DNA from: CAIKZJ01 sp964626015
Lineage (GTDB): Bacteria; Bacteroidota; Ignavibacteria; Tepidaquicellales; Tepidaquicellaceae
Assembly (NCBI GenBank): GCA_964626015.1
Contig: CAZVCC010000002.1
Location: 1-64,000 of the forward strand
Length of the DNA: 64,000 nucleotides
Direction of reading: 5' to 3'
Below the pieces are notes generated by a model. It saw only the letters and a program-made list of their open reading frames with translations. It was not told the origin of the DNA and did not search any database. Of the stretch, positions 1 through 7,781 are shown piece after piece (the stretch's first letter is position 1; each line of letters starts with the position of its first letter). A program made the position numbers and the translations under genes.

Positions 1-54
1 TGACGAGGGGTTCAGGGTGCATATTCTCTGCAACCTGAATCTACTCTACTGAGT

Positions 55-130
55 AGATCCCCGATAAGAACATTCGAGGATGACAAAATAAAAAATGAGA
101 TCCCCGCCAAGAACGAGCGGGGATGACAAA
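55..130. repeat. two REP-like GATCCCC...GGATGACA hairpin repeats
   Basis: Two copies of a short imperfect palindrome lie side by side. Copy 1 (55-87) has arms ATCCCCGA and TCGAGGAT. Copy 2 (98-130) has perfect 8-base arms ATCCCCGC (100-107) and GCGGGGAT (117-124). Both end in GGATGACAAAA. A third relative sits at 58003-58030. They lie just beyond the 3' end of the minus-strand gene at 157, so they could act as mRNA 3'-end hairpins. A separate small hairpin CTACTC/GAGTAG is at 41-56. I recall similar dispersed ATCCC...GGGATGAC repeats in other bacterial genomes but cannot search. Confidence 0.65.
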
Positions 131-156
131 AATAAAAGCGAGAAGACTGAAATATA

Positions 157-1173
157 TTACTTTAGGATTATCATGCGTTTTGAATCTCTGAAAACTTTTC
201 CCGTGTTTATATCTTTTGTTTCAAGCGCATAGAAATAAACTCCGCTGCTGAGACCTTCACCGTTGAAAGGGGAGTAGAAAACGCCGGGATTCATGTTTTC
301 GTTTATCAGGTTCGCAACGTTTCTGCCCTTTATGTCATAAACTCTCAAAGTCACGTATGATGCCTTCGGTATGCTGAATTTTATTCGCGTCACAGGATTA
401 AACGGATTCGGAAAGTTTTGGTAAAGCGCGGGACTTACCGCTACTTCTTCACCTGTAGAACCTACGTTTGTAAGCAGCCAATTATTGTATAAAACCTGAA
501 GCGAATCAATCGGGTCTTTGCTGCCCGTCGTATTTCCCACAACGAGCTCAAGATACTGCGTTCCTACAGTATCTCCCGGCTTTCTGATTCTTAAAAATGA
601 TGATATGGAAGATTTGTTAGAACCCGTGCATCTTGTATCGGCACCCACAACTTTTGCACCCTGCATTGCCGCCATCAGCTTATCCGCAAGCGTTCCCGTC
701 TGACGAAGAAAACGCGCCTCCATTGAATCGAGTATATGCTGTCCGAGAAGAATATTTCCCTGTATTGAATATGTCGGACCCGTGATGTGATTCTTGTAAT
801 TTGTGCAGTTCACCCCCGTATAATTAGCAACCCTGCCACCGCCGATTAAATCAACAAAACCGTACTGTCTCACAGAAGGGTTTCCGTCCTGAAGAACGAC
901 TGAATCCTTTATCTGCTGAGGCGAATACTTCAAAAGCATGAGCCTTCTTGCGTTGTTGTAATTTGTCTGTGTCCAAGATGCCTGAACGTGAGCAACACCC
1001 CAGTTCGGCTGTATGTAGCTGAGTATGAGGCAGTTTGAAATGCATGATGCACCGGCGCTTCCGACCTGACCTGTGACGGGGTCAACGGCGCAAATGGAGA
1101 ACGTGGAGTTTGCAACCTGAATGTTTGTTGCAAGAAAGATAATGATTAAAAAGAGTACAGAAAGTTTTTTCAT
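157..1173 (-). CDS. DUF1028 family secreted protein with T9SS sorting domain
   Basis: The 338-residue product has a signal peptide (about 1-23) followed by the start typical of DUF1028 proteins, TFSICAVDPVTGQVGSAGAS, with the GSAGAS-type segment of this family. DUF1028 has an Ntn-hydrolase-like fold, but its reaction is not established. From residue 253 (NFPNPFNPVT) to the end there is a T9SS type A sorting domain ending in RMIILK. I infer export by Sec and then surface attachment or release by T9SS. The gene stands alone: repeats follow it on one side and a 700-base repeat-rich gap precedes it on the other. Confidence 0.85.
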   Translation of the reverse strand: MKKLSVLFLIIIFLATNIQVANSTFSICAVDPVTGQVGSAGASCISNCLILSYIQPNWGVAHVQASWTQTNYNNARRLMLLKYSPQQIKDSVVLQDGNPSVRQYGFVDLIGGGRVANYTGVNCTNYKNHITGPTYSIQGNILLGQHILDSMEARFLRQTGTLADKLMAAMQGAKVVGADTRCTGSNKSSISSFLRIRKPGDTVGTQYLELVVGNTTGSKDPIDSLQVLYNNWLLTNVGSTGEEVAVSPALYQNFPNPFNPVTRIKFSIPKASYVTLRVYDIKGRNVANLINENMNPGVFYSPFNGEGLSSGVYFYALETKDINTGKVFRDSKRMIILK

Positions 1174-1332
1174 AAGTATATATATAATTGTTAATAAATT
1201 TGCTGAATTAATTTTTAAAAGATTATCACCACTAAGTTCAATTAGAACAAAGAAAATACAAAAGTATTTAGAAAAAATATATCTATTGTAAAATCGCTAA
1301 AGAAAAAGATTTAAGAGATAAGATAAAAATTC

Positions 1333-1682
1333 ACCACAGAGGAAAACTGAGGAGAGCAGAGAACACAGAGAAAAGAATTATTTATTTCTAAAATCAAGAG
1401 ATTTTACCACAGAGGAAAACTGAGGAGAGCAGAGAACACAGAGGAAAGAATTATTTATTGATAAGAGAAAAGAATTTAACCGCAGAGACCCCAGAGGACG
1501 CAGAGGAGAGAATTATTTATTGATAAGAGAAATAACACAAAGAAGGACAAGAGATTTTACCACAGAGGAAAACTGAGGAGAGCAGAGAACACGGAGAAAA
1601 GAATTATTTATTGATAAGAGAAAAGCATGTAACCGCAGAGACCCCAGAGGACGCAGAGAAGAGTGTTATTTATTACTAAGAG
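1333..1682. repeat. compound repeat tract: two alternating cores with a shared spacer
   Basis: Two kinds of core recur. Core A, ACCACAGAGGAAAACTGAGG followed by AGAGCAGAGAACACAGAG, starts near 1333, 1406 and 1558. Core B, AACCGCAGAGACCCCAGAGG followed by ACGCAGAG, starts near 1478 and 1630. The cores are joined by a nearly constant spacer reading GAATTATTTATTGATAAGAG (for example 1449-1467, 1510-1529, 1601-1620). Core B consists of 9-base steps each ending in AGAG. No gene is seen in 1174-1880, and 1174-1332 is plain AT-rich sequence apart from a weak CACTAAG-type motif near 1231. The spacer reappears at 5.1-5.4 kb. Confidence 0.85.
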
Positions 1683-1717
1683 AAAAGAATTATTTATTAC
1701 TAAGAGAAAAAGATTTA

Positions 1718-1855
1718 TCAACACTAAGACCATTTAGACCACTAAGATAATTCTATTTCTATATTACTAATCTTCGACTTGGTAATTCTTTTCTTAGTGT
1801 TCTGAGTGTACTTAGTGTTTCAATCTTTTCTTTAATTACTATCTTGTGCTTTTTG
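1718..1855. repeat. CACTAAG-type 9-base repeats in inverted orientation
   Basis: At 1719-1747 the strand reads as 9-base steps ending in AGA: ACACTAAGA, CCATTTAGA, CCACTAAGA. About 45 bases later (1792-1822) the same motif lies on the opposite strand (CTTAGTGTTCTGAGTGTACTTAGTGTTT). Near 1842-1868 there is a third related tract, which reads ACCAGAATACACAAAAAGCAC on the minus strand. The three lie downstream of truA and end just before its stop codon. Function is unknown; the head-to-head arrangement could fold back on itself in a transcript. Confidence 0.6.
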
Positions 1856-1880
1856 TGTATTCTGGTTAATACAAAATACA

Positions 1881-2624
1881 TCAATAAAAGACTTTTTCGA
1901 GGAAGAGGCCCGATGGCGGTGCTGTGTATTTTGCGAGCTCATCGGTGTAATTTTGCATATATCGTTTGATATCATCTTCGTTCATATTGCCGCGACCGAC
2001 TTCAACCAGAACTCCGACCAGACGCCTGACCATTTTCCAGAGAAAGTGCGAAGACTTAATCCTGATGTAAATCTTATCAGCATCTTCTGTTACGGTAACA
2101 AACTCAACATTAACCTTTGTTGATTTATCTTCGTCAGATTTCTCGCAAAAAGACCTGAAGTCATGCATGCCTATAAATAGTTTACATGCATCAGCCATCT
2201 TATTCACGTTCAGCTTATCCTTTACCCACCAGACATACCTTTTCTCGAATGCAGTGCGCCTTTTGGAAATGACATAAACATACTGCCTTGCCTCAGCCGA
2301 ATGCCGCGCATGAAAACGGTTATGAGTCTTTTCAACTTCAAGAATGTTTATGTCTGAGGGAAGTATATCGTTAAGCTTCATTTTGATTATCTCGGGTCCA
2401 AGCATTGTTTCGCATTCAAGATGTGCTACCTGCTCGCGTGCATGAACGCCTCTGTCAGTCCTGCCCGAGCCCTGCAAATCAATAAAGCGGCTTTCGCCTT
2501 TAGACTTGCCGAATATGGCTTTGACGGCATCAATCAGTGTGCCTTGAACGGTCTTAGCGTTTTTTTGCTGCTGCCAGCCGGCGTAGTTTGTGCCGTTGTA
2601 TTCGAGATAGATTTTAAACTTCAT
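1881..2624 (-). CDS. truA: tRNA pseudouridine(38-40) synthase TruA
   Basis: TruA isomerises uridines 38-40 in the anticodon arm of many tRNAs to pseudouridine. The 247-residue product has normal family length. The catalytic motif GRTDRGVHA is at residues 54-62, with the nucleophilic Asp at 57. The N-terminus (FKIYLEYNGTNYAGWQ) and the later segment SSHFLWKMVRRLVG match the family. The ATG at 2624 is the natural start. The gene is monocistronic and flanked on both sides by repeat-filled intergenic sequence. Confidence 0.97.
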   Translation of the reverse strand: MKFKIYLEYNGTNYAGWQQQKNAKTVQGTLIDAVKAIFGKSKGESRFIDLQGSGRTDRGVHAREQVAHLECETMLGPEIIKMKLNDILPSDINILEVEKTHNRFHARHSAEARQYVYVISKRRTAFEKRYVWWVKDKLNVNKMADACKLFIGMHDFRSFCEKSDEDKSTKVNVEFVTVTEDADKIYIRIKSSHFLWKMVRRLVGVLVEVGRGNMNEDDIKRYMQNYTDELAKYTAPPSGLFLEKVFY

Positions 2625-2663
2625 GTCTGTAATTTATTTGTAATAGAGGTTAAGAGCAAGAGA

Positions 2664-2714
2664 ATAAGAGCCGTGATTCGTAACTCGTGATTCGTAAATT
2701 GTGATTAGAAATTT
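2664..2714. repeat. 14-base tandem repeat, three copies
   Basis: GTGATTCGTAACTC (2673-2686), GTGATTCGTAAATT (2687-2700) and GTGATTAGAAATTT (2701-2714) are three consecutive degenerate 14-base units. They overlap the end of a 14-base string ATAAGAGCCGTGAT (2664-2677) that occurs again, exactly, at 2966-2979. The two copies bracket the other repeats in this gap. No coding function is seen. Confidence 0.8.
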
Positions 2715-2718
2715 TATA

Positions 2719-2763
2719 GAACACAGATTCACGCAGATTAAACGGATGAACTCTGATAAAGAC
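2719..2763. repeat. CACAGATT/ACGGATGA dispersed repeat, copy 1
   Basis: The stretch contains ACACAGATTCACGCAGATTA, then AACGGATGAAC and CTGATAAAG, built from roughly 9-10-base steps ending in GAT. Relatives occur at 8302-8362 and 26372-26417, with a weaker one at 25146-25188. In this copy and the 8.3 kb copy the tract is followed by the same ATGCTTTTGTT string. No gene is visible. Confidence 0.7.
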
Positions 2764-2785
2764 AAATAAATGCTTTTGTTTTGTG

Positions 2786-2950
2786 AATGCCGTTGGCATT
2801 GAATATTTGTAGGTTGTATGATGCAAATAGATAGAATGCCGTCAGGTATTCCATGTTGATATAAACAACGATGAATGGACATGCAATACCTACGGCATTG
2901 TTTGATTATGTGAATCTTCGATGCTACAAATATATAATCGCTACGCGATT
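2786..2950. mobile_element. REPIN/MITE-like nested inverted-repeat element
   Basis: The element is symmetrical. A 15-base hairpin (AATGCC-GTT-GGCATT, 2786-2800) is followed after 2 bases by ATATTTGTAG (2803-2812). At the other end CTACAAATAT (2924-2933), its exact reverse complement, is followed after 2 bases by another 15-base hairpin with a 3-base loop (AATCGC-TAC-GCGATT, 2936-2950). Inside, 2835-2855 and 2880-2899 form a second, near-perfect inverted repeat of about 20 bases around a 24-base loop. There is no ORF worth calling inside. A non-autonomous element mobilised in trans is an inference; no transposase is in the window. Confidence 0.6.
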
Positions 2951-3071
2951 AGTTATTATACACGGATAAGAGCCGTGATCTGAAAGTTTGAATAGGGAAT
3001 GTTTGTTATAGATTTTTATTCGAAAATTAGGGAAATTGATGCAAAAATAATAAAACTATTGAATTAAACTT

Positions 3072-3863
3072 ATGGAACTGACATATTCTTCATATCTGAA
3101 AATTGACGAGCTCATAAACCTTCAGAAAATGTATTCTGAAAACGAAGAGCACGATGAGATGCTTTTCATCATTATTCATCAGGCTTATGAACTCTGGTTT
3201 AAGCAGATTATTCATGAACTTGATTATCTTAATAAGAAACTCGGAGAAAATGACATAATCACTGCAATTAAAACGCTTAAAAGAGTAAACACGATTTTGA
3301 AGGTGATTGTGCATCAGATTGATATACTTGAAACAATGACACCGCTGGAGTTCCTTTCATTCAGGGATTATCTTCAGTCGGCAAGCGGGTTCCAGTCGTA
3401 TCAGTTTCGTGAGCTGGAGTTCATGTTTGGGAAAAAGAATATTAAAGCTCTTGATAGATTTGAAAAAGGAAGCATTGCTTACACTAAAATCGGGAAGAGG
3501 TATAACGAAAAGACAGTGTGGGATTTTTTCATGAACTATCTGTACAAAAATAATTTTAGCATACCGGAGGATATTACAGACAGAGATATAACTTCTGAAA
3601 TCCAGCCAAACAAAAAAGTACAGGAAGTGCTTCTCGATATTTATAAGAACTTTCCGATAATTGCACAGTTCTGTGAGTTGCTTGTTGACTTTGACGAGGG
3701 TTTGCAGGAATGGCGGTACAGACACGTTAAGATGGTGGAAAGGACTATCGGTGCTAAAACAGGCACGGGAGGCTCGGAGGGCGTAAGATACCTGCAAAGC
3801 ACTTTGTTTAAACCGCTGTTCGAAGATTTGTGGCTAATCAGGTCGGAGTTTACGAATGATTAG
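3072..3863 (+). CDS. kynA: tryptophan 2,3-dioxygenase
   Basis: This heme enzyme opens the indole ring of L-tryptophan with O2 to give N-formylkynurenine, the first step of the kynurenine pathway. The 263 residues carry family hallmarks: HQAYELWFKQIIHE at 36-49, FRDYLQSASGFQS at 97-109, and RHVKMVERTIGAKTGTGGSE from 217, where the His at 218 corresponds to the heme ligand and GTGGSEG to the substrate-carboxylate loop. The stop overlaps the start of the kynureninase-like gene by 8 bases, so the two are probably translationally coupled. No kynurenine formamidase gene lies in the window. Confidence 0.97.
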   Translation: MELTYSSYLKIDELINLQKMYSENEEHDEMLFIIIHQAYELWFKQIIHELDYLNKKLGENDIITAIKTLKRVNTILKVIVHQIDILETMTPLEFLSFRDYLQSASGFQSYQFRELEFMFGKKNIKALDRFEKGSIAYTKIGKRYNEKTVWDFFMNYLYKNNFSIPEDITDRDITSEIQPNKKVQEVLLDIYKNFPIIAQFCELLVDFDEGLQEWRYRHVKMVERTIGAKTGTGGSEGVRYLQSTLFKPLFEDLWLIRSEFTND

Positions 3864-5046
3864 TATCGATGACTTAAAGAAGGATGTAAATCCGCTTTCA
3901 AAGTATTACAAAGATTTCAGGGTTACCGAAAGAATACTTCTTACAGGACACTCTCATCAGGCTCAGCCCGATTGCTCAAAAGAGGGGATTTTACAATGCT
4001 GGAAGGATGCCTCAGAGCTCGCAGATGATAAATGGGAGAGGGTTTTTGCGGCAGCGGATAAATTCAGAACGCATATTGCAGAGCTTATTGATGATGATAA
4101 GGAAAACATCGTCCACGGACAGAATACGCATGACTTGCTTCTGCGGTTTCTTTCTGCGCTTGATTATAAAAACAGAAATAAAATAATTACGACTGACGGA
4201 GAGTTTCATACTATACGGCGTCAGCTTGACAGAATGAATCAGGGTTACCTCGAAGTAATTAAAGTGAAACGAGATCCTATAGTAACACTTTCGGAAAGAT
4301 TAATCAATGAAATAGATGATTCAGTTTTAGCAGTGATGGTTTCAAAAGTAATGTTTCAGGATGCTTCTGTTGTATCGGGTCTTGCAGAAGTTGAAGAAAC
4401 CTGCACGAAGTACAGCTCAAAACTACTTGTTGATATATACCACGTTTTGAATGCAGTGCCATTCTCAATTAAAGAAGAGAAACTTGAAAATTCATTTCTT
4501 GTAGGCGGGGGTTATAAATATTTACAGATCGGTGAAGGTAACTGTTTCATGAGAATTCCGCCTAATGAAGTCTTTAAACCTGTTGTAACAGGCTGGTTTG
4601 CTGAGTTTGCTTCACTCTCAGCTAAGAAAATACCCGGTGAAGTTCTTTACGGCGATAAGCGCTGGGCTTTTGAGGGTTCGACTTATGACCCTGTTTCACA
4701 TTACCGTGCGATAAAAGTATTCGAATTCTTTAAAGAGCAGAACCTGACTCCTGCGATATTGAGGGAGATTAACAATCACCAGAAAGAAGTTCTTGAAAGT
4801 GAATTTAAAGGATATAATTTAGACCCGGCAAAAATAAAGGTTACTGATGTGAAAGACAGAGCAGGATTTATGACGTTCCTGACGTCTCATGCGGGTACTA
4901 TTTCAAAGAAGCTCAGAGAACATAATATTCTGACAGACTACAGGGGTGATTTTCTGAGACTCGGACCTGCACCGTATTTGGCAGACACGCAGTTGAGAAA
5001 GGCAGTGGAATGTTTAAAAGATATTGTGAATAATCTTAGAGCTTAA
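3856..5046 (+). CDS. kynU: kynureninase-like class V aminotransferase-fold enzyme
   Basis: The product is a PLP enzyme of fold type I, 396 residues. Asp193 in LVDIYHVLNAVPF is in the position of the pyridine-nitrogen-binding Asp, and Lys221 in GGGYKYLQIGEGN is the expected Schiff-base lysine. Kynureninase cleaves kynurenine to anthranilate and alanine, or 3-hydroxykynurenine to 3-hydroxyanthranilate. Its 8-base overlap with kynA supports this role strongly. The sequence looks divergent from the textbook enzymes, for example in the segment DGEFHTIRRQL at 114-124, so another class V activity remains possible. Confidence 0.82.
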   Translation: MISIDDLKKDVNPLSKYYKDFRVTERILLTGHSHQAQPDCSKEGILQCWKDASELADDKWERVFAAADKFRTHIAELIDDDKENIVHGQNTHDLLLRFLSALDYKNRNKIITTDGEFHTIRRQLDRMNQGYLEVIKVKRDPIVTLSERLINEIDDSVLAVMVSKVMFQDASVVSGLAEVEETCTKYSSKLLVDIYHVLNAVPFSIKEEKLENSFLVGGGYKYLQIGEGNCFMRIPPNEVFKPVVTGWFAEFASLSAKKIPGEVLYGDKRWAFEGSTYDPVSHYRAIKVFEFFKEQNLTPAILREINNHQKEVLESEFKGYNLDPAKIKVTDVKDRAGFMTFLTSHAGTISKKLREHNILTDYRGDFLRLGPAPYLADTQLRKAVECLKDIVNNLRA

Positions 5047-5063
5047 AAGCAAAGAAAAGATTT

Positions 5064-5440
5064 TACCACAAGCACGGCGTAGCAAGAGCACAAACACAAG
5101 AAAAGATTTTACCACAGAGCGACACAGAGTTAGTCACAGAACCCACAGAGAGGAGAGTTTATTTATTGATAAGAGCTAATAATCACAGAGGGAGCAGAGC
5201 CCGCAGAAAAAAGAGTTAATTTATTGATAAGAGCTTATAATCACAGAGGGAACAGAGAACGATGAGAAGAGAATTTGTTTATTGATAAGAGCTTATAATC
5301 CCAGAGGGAGCAGAGCCCGCAGAGAAAAGAGTTTATTTATAAGAGCTTATAATTACAGAGGGAGCAGAGTCCACAGAGAAGAATTTATTTATTGCAAAGA
5401 GCTTTTAATCACAGAGGGAGCAGAGCCCACAGAGAAATAT
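5064..5440. repeat. tandem repeat of about 54-58 bases, five units plus degenerate leader
   Basis: Cores of the form ATCACAGAGGGAGCAGAGCC followed by CGCAGAG begin near 5183, 5241, 5299, 5353 and 5409, giving a period of 54-58 bases. The joining sequence is TTTATTTATTGATAAGAGCT, the same spacer seen at 1.4-1.6 kb, and ATAAGAGCTTAT within it has inverted arms. A more degenerate leader (5064-5160) includes TTTTACCACAGAGCGACACA. No ORF or RNA gene is seen in 5047-5478. Confidence 0.85.
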
Positions 5441-5478
5441 AAAACCAATAGAAATAATTAAGAATATTTCTTAAAAAC

Positions 5479-5503
5479 AAAGTGCCGCAGGAAGCGGCAC
5501 TTT
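5479..5503 (-). terminator. strong hairpin terminator after the Omp28-like gene
   Basis: A perfect 10-base stem AAAGTGCCGC (5479-5488) / GCGGCACTTT (5494-5503) surrounds the loop AGGAA. On the minus strand it is followed by TTTGTTTTTAAG, which fits Rho-independent termination of the gene ending at 5531. On the plus strand TTTATTTT follows, so it may be bidirectional. Confidence 0.85.
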
Positions 5504-5530
5504 ATTTTAAAATAATTAATTCGATAAGAA

Positions 5531-7543
5531 CTATCTTATCAATACCATCTTTTTACTTGCTGTAAATTCATTCGTTTCCATTTTATAGATATAGATTCCG
5601 CTTGAGAAATCTGATGCGTCGAAACTGATGATATAATTTCCCGGTGTTTTAACTTCATTAACCAATACAGATATTTCTCTTCCGAGCATATCATACACGC
5701 TTAGCCTTACAAAACCTTTATTCACTACAGAGTAGTTTATCTGAGTAACAGGATTAAACGGGTTCGGATAGTTCTGGCTAAGATTATATTTTATGGGTAA
5801 TTCTGTGTTGTTATTTATCGAAACCAGTATATCGGATATTCTTGCACGGAATGTATTCCATTGTGATGCAGAAGTAGGTGTAAATGCTGATGTCTGCGCA
5901 GGTGCGGTTGCGAGTACGGAACCTGATTTATCAAAGATTGTAAACGGAAAAGTTGAACCGCCATTTGTTGATACATTGACCTGAAGCCTGTCAGTATAAC
6001 CCGTACGCGGTGCATAAGCCCAGTCAAATTTAATGCTGTCGTTAACATCGATGTTGTTGTATGGTTTCGTAACGAGATAGTCAATTTGCCCTATATCAGT
6101 GTATGTATAGAATCTCATACGAACTGCATTGGTACCATTAAAAGACGGACCGTTTGGAGTGGCGACTTTCATGAAAGTAATTCCGTCGTCGGGATTAATC
6201 ATTGTCCAACCGACGGGCGGGAATGTATATTCAAACCCTTCGTAGTTAAACACTGCATCCGGTTCTAAATGATTCCCTCCAATATTCACGCAAGCATCAA
6301 ATTCATTGTTTAAATTTTGCGTGTTTGAGATTACATCGCTATCAGCATAGTAATTTCTGGACTTTGCGCAGTTCATAACTTCACGAGTTACTTCTTCCTG
6401 AACGAATGCCGCAGTGTACATCATTGAGTCAATCCAGTTAGATTCACGTTTATACTTGAATTCATACACGTAATTTCCCGGAGTTAAGGGAATTGATGAA
6501 CCATAAGTAGATGGATATGCTTTCCTGAATACATCATAAAAAATTGTCTCGCCGTTCGAGCCCGGAGGAGTGGCGTAAGTTATTTTTCTTTCGATTGCGG
6601 ATATTTTCAATCTGTAATTTGCTGTAGGAGAAAGAGGGGCTACAATATTTAAAGTAACGGTTGATTTAATCGTATCTCCGGGCAATCTTACATCAGTAAC
6701 ACTCAATGACAGAGGAGCACCTTTTGACAATCTTGTGTTGTAAGGATTAAGAAGATTTGATAAGGTTGTGTATCCGCTTATTTGCTGATGAACACCGTCA
6801 ATCTGCAGACACGGAACAGAAGTAATGCTGTAAGTAAAAACGCGAGCACTGTTTTGATTTATATTTGCCATATACATCGGGTCGCCGGGTGATGGCCACC
6901 ATACGTGGTATTTTATAGCAACTACAGTATCAAACCTTGCCTGAACGAAAGCATCAAGAGAAGGATTCTGAGATGCGCATGGAGCACAGGTTGTACTCGT
7001 AAATGCTTCGAACAAAACTTTCCTGTTTACACCTGTATGAAACACACAATTCCTGAAAAGTGAATCGTTTGTTTTATTCTCATCCGAAGCCCAGTTTATG
7101 TAGAGTTTCAGGTCTTTAGCGGTATTAACGTTGAATTCCAAAGAATCGAATGCAACGGATGCTGAATATCCCATAGATAATGTCGGAATGGTCTGTGTAA
7201 CATTATAAGACGTGCCGACAACCATTAAAGTTATTGTTGCGCCTGAAGCTGAATTCTTTCCTACGTTAGTAACTAAAGCGACAGGAAGAACTTTCGCGGT
7301 CGTTTGACCGGGTAAGAGATAATTCTTATCACTTACATTAAGACTGCTTACAGACAGGTCGTTACCGTTCTGACCGCCGACGGATACATTATCTATAAAC
7401 AGATTGTTTCCGTATCCGTTAGTTGTTACAAACTGAACAACAAGGTTGTTTAACATCTGTGTTTGCGCTACATCTCCCGGGAAAGTGAATGACATAAGGC
7501 AAACAGACAGTGCGATGGCTAATGTAAATACAATTCTTTTCAT
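5531..7543 (-). CDS. Omp28/thioredoxin-like secreted protein with T9SS sorting domain
   Basis: The 670-residue product has a signal peptide (about 1-22), a beta-rich region with a CARDB-like look (60-165), and then a thioredoxin-like segment beginning KVLFEAFTSTTCAPCASQNP. CAPC is at 186-189, and SVPCLQIDG later resembles the cis-Pro loop. This matches the Omp28 family of Bacteroidota surface proteins. A jelly-roll-like region follows, and a T9SS type A domain starts at NYPNPFNPVT. The exact role is not known. A redox role for the CxxC pair is inference, and T9SS export to the cell surface is likely. Confidence 0.85.
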   Translation of the reverse strand: MKRIVFTLAIALSVCLMSFTFPGDVAQTQMLNNLVVQFVTTNGYGNNLFIDNVSVGGQNGNDLSVSSLNVSDKNYLLPGQTTAKVLPVALVTNVGKNSASGATITLMVVGTSYNVTQTIPTLSMGYSASVAFDSLEFNVNTAKDLKLYINWASDENKTNDSLFRNCVFHTGVNRKVLFEAFTSTTCAPCASQNPSLDAFVQARFDTVVAIKYHVWWPSPGDPMYMANINQNSARVFTYSITSVPCLQIDGVHQQISGYTTLSNLLNPYNTRLSKGAPLSLSVTDVRLPGDTIKSTVTLNIVAPLSPTANYRLKISAIERKITYATPPGSNGETIFYDVFRKAYPSTYGSSIPLTPGNYVYEFKYKRESNWIDSMMYTAAFVQEEVTREVMNCAKSRNYYADSDVISNTQNLNNEFDACVNIGGNHLEPDAVFNYEGFEYTFPPVGWTMINPDDGITFMKVATPNGPSFNGTNAVRMRFYTYTDIGQIDYLVTKPYNNIDVNDSIKFDWAYAPRTGYTDRLQVNVSTNGGSTFPFTIFDKSGSVLATAPAQTSAFTPTSASQWNTFRARISDILVSINNNTELPIKYNLSQNYPNPFNPVTQINYSVVNKGFVRLSVYDMLGREISVLVNEVKTPGNYIISFDASDFSSGIYIYKMETNEFTASKKMVLIR

Positions 7544-7781
7544 AATATTAAAGTTGTTTAATTATGTGAAAATTATTTAAAATTTGAGTAAAAGATATCC
7601 TGAGCTGAATTAAAACTAATTTTGTCGAAAGGGGAATACAATATTTATAAAAATATTTCATATTGATTGCATTTAAAAATAGACAAGTAAAATGAATAAT
7701 AAAAGTTATATTTTAGAACACAGGCTTGAAACGAAGAAACAATTGAATTCAAAATAGCCAAAAATATGAGTATTTTGCATT

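Noticed and set aside
1333..1682. Possible CRISPR array (repeat-spacer look)
   Set aside because: The conserved spacers are the same and the cores differ in only two forms. There is no constant repeat with unique spacers, and no cas genes are nearby.
2634..2882. An 82-residue minus-strand ORF between truA and kynA
   Set aside because: It lies within the tandem and inverted repeats, has no ribosome site or recognisable protein features, and is explained by the repeats.
5064..5440. Possible CRISPR array or plasmid iteron set
   Set aside because: Units are degenerate with variable period (54-58), their joining sequence is constant rather than unique, and no rep gene is present.
5531..7543. Cytoplasmic thioredoxin or bacterioferritin-type redox enzyme
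   Set aside because: The CAPC motif lies within a large signal-peptide and T9SS-bearing surface protein, so an exported role fits better.
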